In this document: piece by piece, positions 24,873 to 33,906 of the stretch
Layout of the letters: each line of letters opens with the position of its first letter
How positions within the stretch are numbered: position 1 is the stretch's first letter
Position numbers and translations under genes: made by a program
Notes under the pieces: model-generated
Databases searched by the model: none
Told to the model about the DNA's origin: nothing
The model's input: the letters and a program-made list of their open reading frames with translations, nothing else
Assembly (NCBI GenBank): GCA_018699735.1
Contig: JABIRP010000379.1
Span: 1 to 35,919, forward strand
Origin: Rhodospirillaceae bacterium
GTDB taxonomy: Bacteria > Pseudomonadota > Alphaproteobacteria > Thalassobaculales > Thalassobaculaceae
Length of the DNA stretch: 35,919 nt
Direction of reading: 5' to 3'

Positions 24873-26135
24873 TCAGTGATAGTGCGGATAGTTGCCGGCA
24901 CCACGTTCGCTCAGCAACCGGCCCGAGCGGAACCGCTCAAGCGAGAACGCCTCATTTAAAGAATGCGGTGCATCATTCGCGATCGTATGAGCAAAAACCC
25001 AACCGGAACCGGGCGTCGCCTTGAAGCCGCCGTAGCACCACCCTCCGTTCAGATAGAGCCGCTCGACAGGGGTTTTGGCGATGATTGGGGACCCATCCAT
25101 GGACATGTCCATGACACCGCCCCAGGTGCGCATCAGACGCAATGACTTGAGGCGCGGTATCATGCCGACGGCGGAAGAAACCACGTCTTCCACGGTCGGC
25201 CAGGTGCCGCGCTGGGAGTAGGAATTATACCCATCTAGCGCGCCCCCCATGAGCACTTCACCTTTGTCGGTCTGGCTAACGTAGACATGCAGCGAAGGCG
25301 AGATCACGACGGTGTCGAGGAACGGCTTTACCGGCTCACTCACCATAGCTTGGAGAAGATGGGTTTCGATCGGCAAACGAAGCCCCGCCATGCGGGCCAC
25401 CTCGCTCGAGTGCCCGGCAACCGCGATACCGACCTTACCGGTGGCAATATCGCCACGGCTGGTCTGGACGCCGGTTACCGCACCGTCCTTGATGTCGAAA
25501 CCTGTTACTTCGCAGTTTTCGATGATGTCGACGCCGAGCCGGTCCGCCGCCCTGGCATAGCCCCAGGCGACCGCGTCGTGACGCGCGACACCGCTGCGGG
25601 GTTGATCGACAGCGCCAAAGATTGGAAAGCGTGCGTTCGGTGAAAAATCCAACGCCGGAGCCCGCCGCTGGACCTCTTCTCGGCTCAGGCGCACCCCGTC
25701 GATACCGTTCAGGCGAAGCGCGTTGTAGCGCATGGTCATGCCCTCGGCCTGGCCGAAATCATGCGCCAGAATGATATTGCCCCGGGGGCTGAACATGACG
25801 TTGAAATTGAGGTCCTGGCTCAACCCTTCCCAGAGCTTTAGCGCGTGCTCATAGAAGAACGCGTTGTCGCGCAAAAAGTAGTTCGAGCGCACGATCGTGG
25901 TGTTGCGCCCGGTGTTGCCGCCGCCGATCCACCCCTTCTCCAGCACCGCCACATTGGTGACCCCGTGCAGCTTTGCCAGGTAGTACGCAGTCGCCAGCCC
26001 GTGACCGCCGCCGCCAATGATAACAACGTCGTAGCGCGGCTTCGGAGCCGGTTTCCGCCAAGCCTCCGGCCACGACCGGTGCCCGGTAATCGCACCTCGT
26101 ACGAGTGCGGCTATTGAGTAGCGCGCGTCTACCAT
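24873..26135 (-). CDS. soxB: Sarcosine oxidase beta subunit
   Basis: With the ATG at 26135 the protein has 420 residues, close to the normal 405-417. It has the N-terminal FAD motif DVVIIGGGGHGLATAYYLAK and the covalent FMN attachment region SGVARHDAVAWGY, where His186 corresponds to the flavinylated histidine of the Corynebacterium enzyme. This subunit carries out the demethylation of sarcosine to glycine with reduction of O2 to H2O2. The ORF-track start 18 codons earlier adds a non-family extension. It is the first gene of soxBDAG and divergent from the ABC transporter, 81 bases away. Confidence 0.95.
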   Translation of the reverse strand: MVDARYSIAALVRGAITGHRSWPEAWRKPAPKPRYDVVIIGGGGHGLATAYYLAKLHGVTNVAVLEKGWIGGGNTGRNTTIVRSNYFLRDNAFFYEHALKLWEGLSQDLNFNVMFSPRGNIILAHDFGQAEGMTMRYNALRLNGIDGVRLSREEVQRRAPALDFSPNARFPIFGAVDQPRSGVARHDAVAWGYARAADRLGVDIIENCEVTGFDIKDGAVTGVQTSRGDIATGKVGIAVAGHSSEVARMAGLRLPIETHLLQAMVSEPVKPFLDTVVISPSLHVYVSQTDKGEVLMGGALDGYNSYSQRGTWPTVEDVVSSAVGMIPRLKSLRLMRTWGGVMDMSMDGSPIIAKTPVERLYLNGGWCYGGFKATPGSGWVFAHTIANDAPHSLNEAFSLERFRSGRLLSERGAGNYPHYH

Positions 26136-26216
26136 CTTTACATTGCCCCATGGACCAAACTGAATTTCGAGTGCTAACGTAACTACCACATCATTAATAC
26201 GGTCTCATAGCCTCCC

Positions 26217-27194
26217 ATGTCTGCACCACTTCTTCAGGTTGATGATTTAAGGGTCCACTTTCGGGTCGACGACGGCTTGCTCAAAGCTGTCGACGGGGTG
26301 AGTTACGAGCTTGGACAGGGCGAGACCCTTGGTATCGTCGGCGAGAGTGGCAGTGGCAAGACAGTTTCGTCGCTCGCCGTGATCGGGCTCTTGGAGCGTC
26401 CGCCAGCGGAAATCCCGTCCGGGCGGATCATTTTCGGCGATGAAGACCTGCTGACCTATTCAGAAAACCGCATGAGCGATGTGCGCGGTCGGCGCATATC
26501 GATGATATTCCAAGAGCCGATGACCTCCCTCAATCCGGTGATGGCAATCGGCCTCCAGATTTCCGAGGTTGTGCGGCGCCACCTTGGTATGTCCAAGCGG
26601 CAGGCGCGAGAGCGTACGCTGGAGCTTCTCAATCTGGTCGGCATCCCTGAGCCATCCAAACGGATCGACGAATATCCACATCAGCTGTCCGGCGGCATGC
26701 GCCAACGGGTGATGATCGCATTGGCCCTGGCCTGTGAGCCGATGATCCTGATTGCTGATGAGCCAACCACAGCACTCGACGTCACCATTCAAGCCCAGAT
26801 CTTGGAGCTGATGGCATCGCTGCAGGAAAAGCTCGGCACCTCTATTCTCTTGATCACCCACGACCTTGCGGTGATCGCAGAAACCGCCCACCGGGTCGCG
26901 GTAATGTATGCTGGGCGCATCGTTGAGAAAGCACCGGTCAAAGAAATTTTCCAAAACCCTCGCCACCCTTATACCCAAGGCTTGTTGCGATCGATCCCTC
27001 GCATCGACCGCGAGCGCGAGAAACGACTGACCGAGATCCCGGGCTTTGTTCCCAGCTTGGCCGACCTTCCGTCCGGCTGCGCCTTTGTTGACCGTTGCCC
27101 GCAAGCCATCGATCGCTGTCGGCGCGACACCCCAATGATCGAAGCAATAGGCGAAGGTCACCAGGTCAGTTGCTGGAGGGCCGAGGATGGCTGA
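26217..27194 (+). CDS. Peptide/oligopeptide-class ABC transporter ATPase (DppD-like)
   Basis: The 325-residue ATPase has Walker A ([11 protein letters not shown]), the signature [16 protein letters not shown], Walker B with [13 protein letters not shown] and the H-loop [11 protein letters not shown]. The C-terminal oligopeptide-transporter extension with [17 protein letters not shown] is present and places it in the Dpp/Opp group. It is the first gene of the importer operon and overlaps the second ATPase by eight bases. No clear ribosome binding site precedes the ATG at 26217. The divergent sox operon suggests a nitrogenous substrate, but specificity cannot be read from an ATPase. Confidence 0.93.
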   Translation: MSAPLLQVDDLRVHFRVDDGLLKAVDGVSYELGQGETLGIVGESGSGKTVSSLAVIGLLERPPAEIPSGRIIFGDEDLLTYSENRMSDVRGRRISMIFQEPMTSLNPVMAIGLQISEVVRRHLGMSKRQARERTLELLNLVGIPEPSKRIDEYPHQLSGGMRQRVMIALALACEPMILIADEPTTALDVTIQAQILELMASLQEKLGTSILLITHDLAVIAETAHRVAVMYAGRIVEKAPVKEIFQNPRHPYTQGLLRSIPRIDREREKRLTEIPGFVPSLADLPSGCAFVDRCPQAIDRCRRDTPMIEAIGEGHQVSCWRAEDG

Positions 27195-28167
27195 CGTATT
27201 GCTTGAGACACGCGGGCTGAAAACCCATTTCCCAATCCGCAAAGGCCTTTTGTCGCGGGTTGTCGGCCAGGTTCATGCGGTCGATGGTGTCGACCTCCAG
27301 GTCGAGCGCGGTCAGGTGCTCGGATTGGTCGGCGAGAGCGGTTGCGGTAAGACGACGATCGGCAAGACCATCCTCAAACTGGTCGAGCCAACAGCGGGTG
27401 AAATCCATTACGACGGCGAAAATATCACCCACCATGACCGCGCCCGCATGATTCCGTGGCGCAAGCGCATGCAAATCATCTTTCAAGACCCGTTTTCCTC
27501 GCTCAATCCGAGGCTGACGGTCGGCGGCATCGTCGCCGCACCGCTGGAAATCCACGATGTCGCGCGCGGATCCGAGAAAGATGACCGGGTGGCCGGATTG
27601 CTAACCAAAGTCGGGCTCCCCACCGACGCAATGCGCCGCTATCCGCATGAGTTCTCCGGCGGCCAGCGCCAGCGTATCGGGATCGCCAGAGCACTGGCCC
27701 TGGACCCAGAACTCATCCTCGCCGATGAACCGGTGAGCGCCCTCGATGTCTCAATTCAAGCCCAAATTATCAACCTTCTCAAAGACTTGCAGGAGGAATT
27801 TGGGTTGACGTATATTGTCATCTCGCATGATCTGAGCGTGATCAGCCATATCTCCGACATGGTCGCGGTGATGTATCTCGGCAAAGTCGTCGAAATCGCG
27901 CCGCGTGACGAACTCTACTTTTCGCCCAAGCACCCCTACACCGAGGCTCTACTATCAGCCGTTCCGGTGCCCGATCCGACGGCACGGCGCGACCGCATCG
28001 TCTTGAGCGGCGATGTCCCCTCGCCGATCAATCCGCCGTCAGGTTGCGCGTTTCATCCACGGTGCCCGAAGGCGCGGCCCGACTGCGCGCAAGTGACGCC
28101 CGAACTTAAGCCGGTTGGCAACAATCATGCCGCCGCCTGTATTCTGCTCGACGGCAAGAGCGGATGA
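27187..28167 (+). CDS. Peptide/oligopeptide-class ABC transporter ATPase (DppF-like)
   Basis: The 326-residue second ATPase of the heterodimeric pair has [15 protein letters not shown] (Walker A), [16 protein letters not shown] (signature), [15 protein letters not shown] (Walker B) and the C-terminal [18 protein letters not shown] motif. It begins with ATG overlapping the end of the first ATPase gene (ATGGCTGA) and is followed 13 bases later by the first permease. The two ATPases share fold and motifs but only moderate overall similarity, as is normal for DppD/DppF pairs. The product acts on the cytoplasmic face of the inner membrane. Confidence 0.93.
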   Translation: MADVLLETRGLKTHFPIRKGLLSRVVGQVHAVDGVDLQVERGQVLGLVGESGCGKTTIGKTILKLVEPTAGEIHYDGENITHHDRARMIPWRKRMQIIFQDPFSSLNPRLTVGGIVAAPLEIHDVARGSEKDDRVAGLLTKVGLPTDAMRRYPHEFSGGQRQRIGIARALALDPELILADEPVSALDVSIQAQIINLLKDLQEEFGLTYIVISHDLSVISHISDMVAVMYLGKVVEIAPRDELYFSPKHPYTEALLSAVPVPDPTARRDRIVLSGDVPSPINPPSGCAFHPRCPKARPDCAQVTPELKPVGNNHAAACILLDGKSG

Positions 28168-28180
28168 GGAGGAAAGCATA

Positions 28181-29134
28181 ATGCTGCAATTCATCGTGCG
28201 CCGCCTGATCCATGCCGTCCCGCTTATGATCGGAGTTTCGGTCATCGGCTTCGGCCTGATGCATCTGGCTCCGGGTGGGCCGCTTGGTGTTTATACCCTG
28301 AACCCCACGGTCTCTGTACAAGACATTGAGCGCATCAAGGCGATCTACGGCCTCGATCAACCGATTTACGTCCAGTACTACAGATGGGCCAGCGGTATGT
28401 TCGTCGGTGATTGGGGCAACACGTTCTTTGGTGGCCGCCCTGTGTTGACGGTTGTCCTTGAGCGGGTTCCAGCGACCATGCTGCTCGCCGGCTCGTCGCT
28501 TGCGATCGCCATCGTGCTCGGCATGTTTGTTGGCATACTTGGTGCAGTTCGGCGCTATTCGGTTTTCGATTATCTGGCGACAACCGGTGCCGTGTTCGCG
28601 CTCTCGTTCCCGACCTTCTGGTTTGGGCTGATGGCAATTTACATTTTCGCCATCGAGCTCAGGTGGCTGCCGTCGGGCGGCATGTTCGAGCTTGGTGAAG
28701 AAGGCAATATCCTTGACCTGTTGGTGCATCTAATCCTGCCAACGGCAGTGCTGGCACTGGTCATCGTCGCGACCTGGAGCCGATATGCCCGTTCCAGCTT
28801 CCTGGAGGTTATCAATCAGGACTACATCCGCACTGCGCGCTCCAAGGGCTTGCGCGGCGGGACGGTGCTGTTCCGACACGCCTTCCCGAACGCCGTGACA
28901 CCGTTGATCGCACTTCTCGGTGTCCAACTGCCATTCCTATTCTCGGGCGCATTGGTCGCTGAGACGATTTTCGGTTGGCCCGGCATGGGACGCCTGTTTG
29001 TTGATAGTCTGACAATGAAAGAATACCCGGTCCTGATGGGATTGATGATGTTCACCGCAGGCTTTGTAATCATCGGTAATTTGTTGGCAGATGTCGCGGT
29101 CGCCATGGTCGACCCGCGCGTCAGGCTGGAGTGA
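28181..29134 (+). CDS. ABC transporter permease (DppB-like)
   Basis: The 317-residue inner-membrane permease begins MLQFIVRRLIHAVPLMIGVSVIGF, characteristic of DppB/OppB, and has about six transmembrane segments. The coupling-loop motif YIRTARSKGLRGGTVLFRHAF (EAA-type) is near residue 215, followed by FLFSGALVAETIFGWPGMG. The track start is 22 codons too early; the ATG at 28181 follows GAGGAGGAAAGC. It should form the translocation channel together with the next gene product. Confidence 0.94.
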   Translation: MLQFIVRRLIHAVPLMIGVSVIGFGLMHLAPGGPLGVYTLNPTVSVQDIERIKAIYGLDQPIYVQYYRWASGMFVGDWGNTFFGGRPVLTVVLERVPATMLLAGSSLAIAIVLGMFVGILGAVRRYSVFDYLATTGAVFALSFPTFWFGLMAIYIFAIELRWLPSGGMFELGEEGNILDLLVHLILPTAVLALVIVATWSRYARSSFLEVINQDYIRTARSKGLRGGTVLFRHAFPNAVTPLIALLGVQLPFLFSGALVAETIFGWPGMGRLFVDSLTMKEYPVLMGLMMFTAGFVIIGNLLADVAVAMVDPRVRLE

Positions 29135-29147
29135 GAGAGGACGATCT

Positions 29148-30071
29148 ATGAACGACGCTGCCAATACCGATCTCTCGGCTGACGCCCCTGTATCACCGGC
29201 GGCTCCGACGGTGCGCTATGAGAGCCAATTGCGCCGGGTGACACGGCGGTTCCTGCGTCACAAATTGGCGGTGTTTGGCGGCATCGGAGTAATCTTGCTG
29301 ATAGCATCGGCACTCTTCGCCGATCTGTTGTCGCCACATGATCCCATCTTCATCGACACATCTTTGCGTTTCCTGTTCCCGATGGATAATCCATCCTATC
29401 CACTCGGCACCGATGAGATCGGCCGCGACACATTAAGCCGGCTGCTCCACGGCGGGCGGATCTCGCTGGTTGTCGGTGTTGTCGCCATGATCGCAACGGT
29501 CGTCACCGGTGCTGTCATCGGCCTCACCGCCGGTTACTACGGTGGCTGGATCGACAACCTCATCATGCGTTTCGTCGACACCATGCTGTGTTTTCCGCAG
29601 GTCTTCCTGCTGCTGGTGGTCGCGGCGTTCGTCACGCCGACGCTGATCTCGATCTCGCTCATCATCGGGTTGACCTCGTGGATGGAGGTCTCACGCATCG
29701 TTCGCGCCGAGATCCTTCACCTGAAGGAGCAGGACTTCATCCAAGCGGCTCATGCGCTCGGCGCCTCGGGCGCGCGCATCATGTTCAAGGAGTTGTTGCC
29801 CAACACGATGGCGCCAATCCTGGTCGCCGCAACCTTGAAGGTGGCAACTGCAGTGTTGATGGAATCCTACATCAGCTATCTCGGCTATGGCATCCAGCCG
29901 CCCTTGGCGAGCTGGGGCAATATGCTCACCAACGCACAGTCCTATTTCGATACGGTACCGTTCCTGGCAGTCCTGCCCGGCGTGATGATCACATTCACCG
30001 TATTGAGTTTCAATTTCCTGGGGGATGGGCTGCGCGACGCACTCGACCCCAGGCTCAAGATGGATCAGTGA
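29148..30071 (+). CDS. ABC transporter permease (DppC-like)
   Basis: The 307-residue protein has a cytoplasmic N-terminus, then the DppC/OppC motif YPLGTDEIGRDTLSRLLHGG and about six transmembrane segments. The EAA loop is FIQAAHALGASGARIMFKEL, and the C-terminus FNFLGDGLRDALDPRLK is typical. The ATG at 29148 has GAGAGAGGA upstream and lies 13 bases after the DppB-like stop; the ORF track begins 19 codons too early inside that gene. Confidence 0.94.
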   Translation: MNDAANTDLSADAPVSPAAPTVRYESQLRRVTRRFLRHKLAVFGGIGVILLIASALFADLLSPHDPIFIDTSLRFLFPMDNPSYPLGTDEIGRDTLSRLLHGGRISLVVGVVAMIATVVTGAVIGLTAGYYGGWIDNLIMRFVDTMLCFPQVFLLLVVAAFVTPTLISISLIIGLTSWMEVSRIVRAEILHLKEQDFIQAAHALGASGARIMFKELLPNTMAPILVAATLKVATAVLMESYISYLGYGIQPPLASWGNMLTNAQSYFDTVPFLAVLPGVMITFTVLSFNFLGDGLRDALDPRLKMDQ

Positions 30072-30134
30072 GGCTATGTGCTTCATGGCACCCGCCCCAG
30101 TGATCCAAACCAAGACCATTAAGGGAGGACTCTA

Positions 30135-31775
30135 ATGTCTCGAACAATTTGGACTCTAAAAAGGCGTGATTTTTTAAAGACCACAGGGTCTGTGGCTGCG
30201 GTTGCGGCTGCCTCAAGCGCCTTCCCGATGCCTGCGGTCGCGGCCAAGACCGACCGCATTATCATTTCTCACAACCAGGAGCCGGTACAATACAACCCGT
30301 TGCTCTATGTTAACCGCGGAACCGAGAACGTGCCCGAAGCCTGCATGTTCGACGCGCTGTGGGATATGAATGAAAAAGGTCAGTTCGCCCCGAATCTGGC
30401 GACCTCGATCCCGACCCAAGCCAATGGCGGGGTCTCAGCCGACGGCAAGACCTGGAAGATCAATCTTAAAAAGGGTGTGCGCTGGCATGACGGCCAGCCG
30501 TTCACGGCCAAAGACGTCGAGTTCACCTATCAGACGATTATGAACCCCAAGGTCGCAGTCCGTTCGCGCTCAGGTTTCGATTTGATCGAATCTCTGAATG
30601 TAATTGACGACGAGAATATCGAGATCCAGCTGTCCAAGCCGTACACACCGTTCCTATGGGCCTGGCAGGAGATGCATATCGTACCGAAGCACGTCCTGGA
30701 GAGCGAGGCCGATATCAACACCTCCAACTTCAACAGCGCGCCGGTCGGCACCGGCCCCTTCAAGTTTAAGAGCCGGGTCGCAGGCAGCCATATCGTCTTC
30801 TCGCGCAACGATGACTACCATCGTGGCCCAGCCAAGGTCGAAACCATAATTCAGAAGGTCGTGCCCGACGTTCAGGTGCTCTACGGCCAGGTTAAGACCG
30901 GCGAAGTCGACTATATGATCACCAGCCTACCCTTCGATCGTTGGGGCGAAGCAGCGAAGCTTCCGGATCGTACTTTCTACGAGCTACCGCTGCCTTGGGT
31001 ACAATTCATCTACTTCAACTGCGGCAAGCCCCAGTTCAGCGACCCCAAGGTCCGCAAAGCGCTGTATATCGCGACTGAGATGCAGAAGTCCCTCGACGAC
31101 ATCTATCTCGGCCGTTGGAAGCGGACCTTCTCCTATCTCCACACCAGCCACTGGGCCTACAACTCCAACCTCGGCGAGGAAACGCCCGATCTGGCGCTCG
31201 CCGCCAAAATGCTGGACGAGGCCGGTTGGAAAGTCGGGCCCGACGGGATCCGCGCCAAGGGCCCCGACAAGATGAAGTTCACCATGTCGACGACCGCCGG
31301 TAACACCGCACGCCAGAGCTGCCAAGCGTTGTTCCAGCAGCAGTGGCGCAAGATCGGCGTCGAGATGGAAATCAAGAACTTCCCGGGCTCGGTTGTTTGG
31401 GGCGAGTACACGACCAAGTCGAAGTTCGACACGCTCCTGGTCGCCTGGGCGCCGATCGTCGGCATGGACCCGGACTACTCGGCACGCTGCCACTCAAAGC
31501 TGATCCCGGCAAAGTACGGCGTCGGCTCGAACTACGTGCAGTACGAGAACCTGGAGGTCGATCGCCTCCTCGACTTGGGCGCCTCACAAACCGCACAAGC
31601 CGACCGGGTCAAGACCTATCACGAGATCCAACGCATCTTGCTGGACGAGGTCCCATTCGCACCTCAAGGCGGCGTCTTCGGCGGTCTGGTGCACAACAAG
31701 GGCCTGATGGGCGTGAAACGGAACCAGTACGTCACCGATACGACCTGGAACGTTCAGGATTGGTATTGGGGCTGA
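30135..31775 (+). CDS. ABC transporter substrate-binding protein, family 5, Tat-exported
   Basis: The 546-residue periplasmic protein belongs to the SBP_bac_5 (dipeptide/oligopeptide/nickel-binding) family. It starts with a twin-arginine signal, KRRDFLKTTG, followed by an alanine-rich hydrophobic stretch ending in PAVAA, so it is probably exported folded. Family blocks include GKTWKINLKKGVRWHDGQPF and NSAPVGTGPFKF. It is the last gene of the operon, 63 bases after the DppC-like gene, with its own strong ribosome binding site (GGGAGGAC) and a terminator directly downstream. Substrates of this family range from peptides to opines and N-methylated compounds; proximity to sarcosine oxidase and a second FAD amine oxidase hints at the latter, but only as inference. 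Confidence 0.92.
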   Translation: MSRTIWTLKRRDFLKTTGSVAAVAAASSAFPMPAVAAKTDRIIISHNQEPVQYNPLLYVNRGTENVPEACMFDALWDMNEKGQFAPNLATSIPTQANGGVSADGKTWKINLKKGVRWHDGQPFTAKDVEFTYQTIMNPKVAVRSRSGFDLIESLNVIDDENIEIQLSKPYTPFLWAWQEMHIVPKHVLESEADINTSNFNSAPVGTGPFKFKSRVAGSHIVFSRNDDYHRGPAKVETIIQKVVPDVQVLYGQVKTGEVDYMITSLPFDRWGEAAKLPDRTFYELPLPWVQFIYFNCGKPQFSDPKVRKALYIATEMQKSLDDIYLGRWKRTFSYLHTSHWAYNSNLGEETPDLALAAKMLDEAGWKVGPDGIRAKGPDKMKFTMSTTAGNTARQSCQALFQQQWRKIGVEMEIKNFPGSVVWGEYTTKSKFDTLLVAWAPIVGMDPDYSARCHSKLIPAKYGVGSNYVQYENLEVDRLLDLGASQTAQADRVKTYHEIQRILLDEVPFAPQGGVFGGLVHNKGLMGVKRNQYVTDTTWNVQDWYWG

Positions 31776-31807
31776 CCACTTCGGTTCAACTCCCACCATG
31801 AAGCAAT

Positions 31808-31836
31808 ACGGCCGGCCCCTCGGGGTCGGCCGTTTT
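31808..31836 (+). terminator. Rho-independent terminator of the ABC transporter operon
   Basis: CGGCCGGCCCC and GGGGTCGGCCG form a stem of about ten pairs (one G-T) around a tight loop (CTCG), followed directly by TTTT. It lies about 33 bases after the substrate-binding protein stop and may also serve the convergent PLP-enzyme gene in the other direction. Confidence 0.85.
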
Positions 31837-31867
31837 CATCTGTTGGATGTCGGAACTCTTGTCTCCC

Positions 31868-33076
31868 CTACACCCGATCAAGCGCTTGGTGTAGATCCGC
31901 CTCCAAGTCCTCAACGGTCTCCAGACCGATTGAAAACCGGATCAGGTCGTCGGTGACACCAAGCGCTGGCTGCTCATCCGGGTGAACGGTCGCTCGACCA
32001 CGGATTAGGCTTGCCGGGCTGATCATCAGGCTTTCAGCGTCACCGAGGCTAACCGCGCGAGATATCAATTCGAGCCCGTCGAGCATCCGCGTCGCACCCG
32101 CAAGGCCATCCTTCAGACCAAATGACATCATGGCACCGCCGTTCGACATTTGTCGGCGAGCAATATCGTGGCCCGGATGGCTTTCCAATCCGGGATATCG
32201 CACCCAGGCAACCTTCGGGTGGCTCTCCAGAAGTCGCGCCAGAATGAGCGCGTTTTCGGCGTGTTGGCGCATACGGATCGGCAAAGTCTTGAGACCGCGC
32301 AGTATGAGATAAGCAGTCATCGGCGAGACAACCGCTCCGGTGATGTACCGCAGGCCATGGGACCTGATTTCATCGATCCGGGCCGTATCACCCAATACTG
32401 CGCCGGCGAGAACATCGCCGTGGCCGCTGGCGAATTTGGTCAGTGAGTGAATAACCAGATCGCAGCCAAACTCAATTGGACGCTGCACCGCCGGTGAGGC
32501 AAAGGTCCCATCCACTGCGATTGGAATATCGCGGCTTCCACGCGCGGCGACGATGGCCTCGATGTCGATGATGTCCACCGTCGGGTTGGCCGGCGTCTCA
32601 AAGTAGATCAGCCGGGTCCGGTCGTTGATTGCGGCGGCGACGGCGGCGGGGTCGTTAAAATCAACCAGAACCACCTCGATGCCAAAGCGCGGCAGAGCCT
32701 GTTTCACTAATGTGTGGGTGTTTGTATAGAGCGTATGATGGGCAACCAGACGATCTCCGGCCGACAACAACGTCAGCATGGTCGAACCGACAGCGCCCAT
32801 CCCGGACGCCAGGGCCAGGCCGGCCTCGGCCCCCTCCAGGTCAGCCAGTCTGGCTTCCAGCACTTCCTGCGTCGGATTATGGCTGCGCCCGTAGATGTAC
32901 CCCGGCTGGGCGCCGGCAATGACTTCGGCACCGTCGGCAACAGAGTCGAAGACGTAAGTCGAGGTCATGTAGATCGGCGGGTTGAGCGCACCTTTGGCCT
33001 CGGCCGGGTCATAACCTTGGTGGATCGCTCTGGTCTCGAAACCTTGCCGATTTCGACCGGGTTTGGCGTCTGACAT
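31868..33076 (-). CDS. Cys/Met metabolism PLP-dependent enzyme (cystathionine gamma-synthase / methionine gamma-lyase family)
   Basis: The 402-residue enzyme has the family's PLP lysine K214 in IHSLTKFASGHGD, the phosphate-cup and neighbouring-subunit motif YIYGRSHNPT and the late segment ESLMISPAS. The substrate-site tyrosine is in TLYTNT (Y117); methionine gamma-lyases usually have TLYGCT with a Cys here, and this protein has Asn119. The common VDNTFASP block reads VDGTFASP. It could therefore be a cystathionine or O-acyl-homoserine enzyme or a less usual C-S lyase. The ATG follows GGGAGGAAGCA. It lies 53 bases after the crotonase gene on the same strand, perhaps in one operon. Confidence 0.85.
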   Translation of the reverse strand: MSDAKPGRNRQGFETRAIHQGYDPAEAKGALNPPIYMTSTYVFDSVADGAEVIAGAQPGYIYGRSHNPTQEVLEARLADLEGAEAGLALASGMGAVGSTMLTLLSAGDRLVAHHTLYTNTHTLVKQALPRFGIEVVLVDFNDPAAVAAAINDRTRLIYFETPANPTVDIIDIEAIVAARGSRDIPIAVDGTFASPAVQRPIEFGCDLVIHSLTKFASGHGDVLAGAVLGDTARIDEIRSHGLRYITGAVVSPMTAYLILRGLKTLPIRMRQHAENALILARLLESHPKVAWVRYPGLESHPGHDIARRQMSNGGAMMSFGLKDGLAGATRMLDGLELISRAVSLGDAESLMISPASLIRGRATVHPDEQPALGVTDDLIRFSIGLETVEDLEADLHQALDRV

Positions 33077-33129
33077 TGCTTCCTCCCAATTACCGCGTCA
33101 GGACCCATTTGCCGACGCAAAATCCAATA

Positions 33130-33906
33130 CTAATTTCCTTTGAACCGAGGTTCGCGTTTCTCAAGGAAGGCCCTTCGGCCCTCAGCAAAATCCTCGGATG
33201 TAAGAATCCGCTCGCGCCAATCTAGGCCGGCCTTGCGGGCCGATGTTTGGTCCTCGAATACCGCCCGCCAAAGAGTTTCCTTGGTGGCGCGGATGGCGAG
33301 CGGGCCCGCTTCATTTGCAATCCGTGTCGCCAACGCCATCGCCACATCACGCACTTCGCCCGCCGGTGCCCGGGCGTGAACCAAACCCGCCCCCTGCATC
33401 CAGTCAACATCGCGCGGCTCGCCCGGCACCAGCAAGGAGAATGCCGCGCCATATCCGACTTTCTTCGCCAACTTCAATGGTATATCGACGGCCGCGACAC
33501 CGACCTTCGGTTCCGGCACCGAAAAGCGCGCGGTCTCCTCGGCGACGATCAGGTCGCAGGCAAGCGCCACATTCAACCCCTCGCCGACGCAATGACCATG
33601 CACAGCGGCGATAATTGGCTTCGACGTCACCATCTCGTCGGCGATCTCGACGATGCCATAGCCTTCCATACCGCCCGCCTTCATATCGCGATCCAGCGCT
33701 TTCAGATCGACACCCGCCGAAAAGGCACGATCACCGGCCGCAGCGATGACCGCGACGAACAATCGATCATCTTCGGCAAACCGACGGATCGCCACATTGA
33801 AATCTCGATACATTGCCTTGTCGAAAGTGTTCAAAGCCTCCGGGCGGTTCAACTCGATCAGCGCCACGCTGCCTTCGACTTCGAAGCGGATAACCGGATC
33901 GCTCAC
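33130..33906 (-). CDS. Enoyl-CoA hydratase/isomerase family protein
   Basis: The 258-residue crotonase-fold protein has oxyanion segments DRAFSAGVDLKAL and HGHCVGEGLNVALACD. By eye-alignment the position of rat Glu164 is kept (FSVPEPKVG) while that of Glu144 is Asn. One-glutamate crotonases include isomerases and carnitinyl- or other specialised dehydratases, so the exact reaction is uncertain. The start is GTG, overlapping the stop of the CoA ligase (GTGA, 33903-33906), so the two proteins are translationally coupled and probably act in sequence on the same acyl-CoA. Confidence 0.87.
   Translation of the reverse strand: MSDPVIRFEVEGSVALIELNRPEALNTFDKAMYRDFNVAIRRFAEDDRLFVAVIAAAGDRAFSAGVDLKALDRDMKAGGMEGYGIVEIADEMVTSKPIIAAVHGHCVGEGLNVALACDLIVAEETARFSVPEPKVGVAAVDIPLKLAKKVGYGAAFSLLVPGEPRDVDWMQGAGLVHARAPAGEVRDVAMALATRIANEAGPLAIRATKETLWRAVFEDQTSARKAGLDWRERILTSEDFAEGRRAFLEKREPRFKGN

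Noticed and set aside
26460-27242. 260-codon minus-strand ORF opposite the DppD-like ATPase gene
   Set aside because: It is antisense to clear Walker A, signature and Walker B motifs and resembles nothing known.
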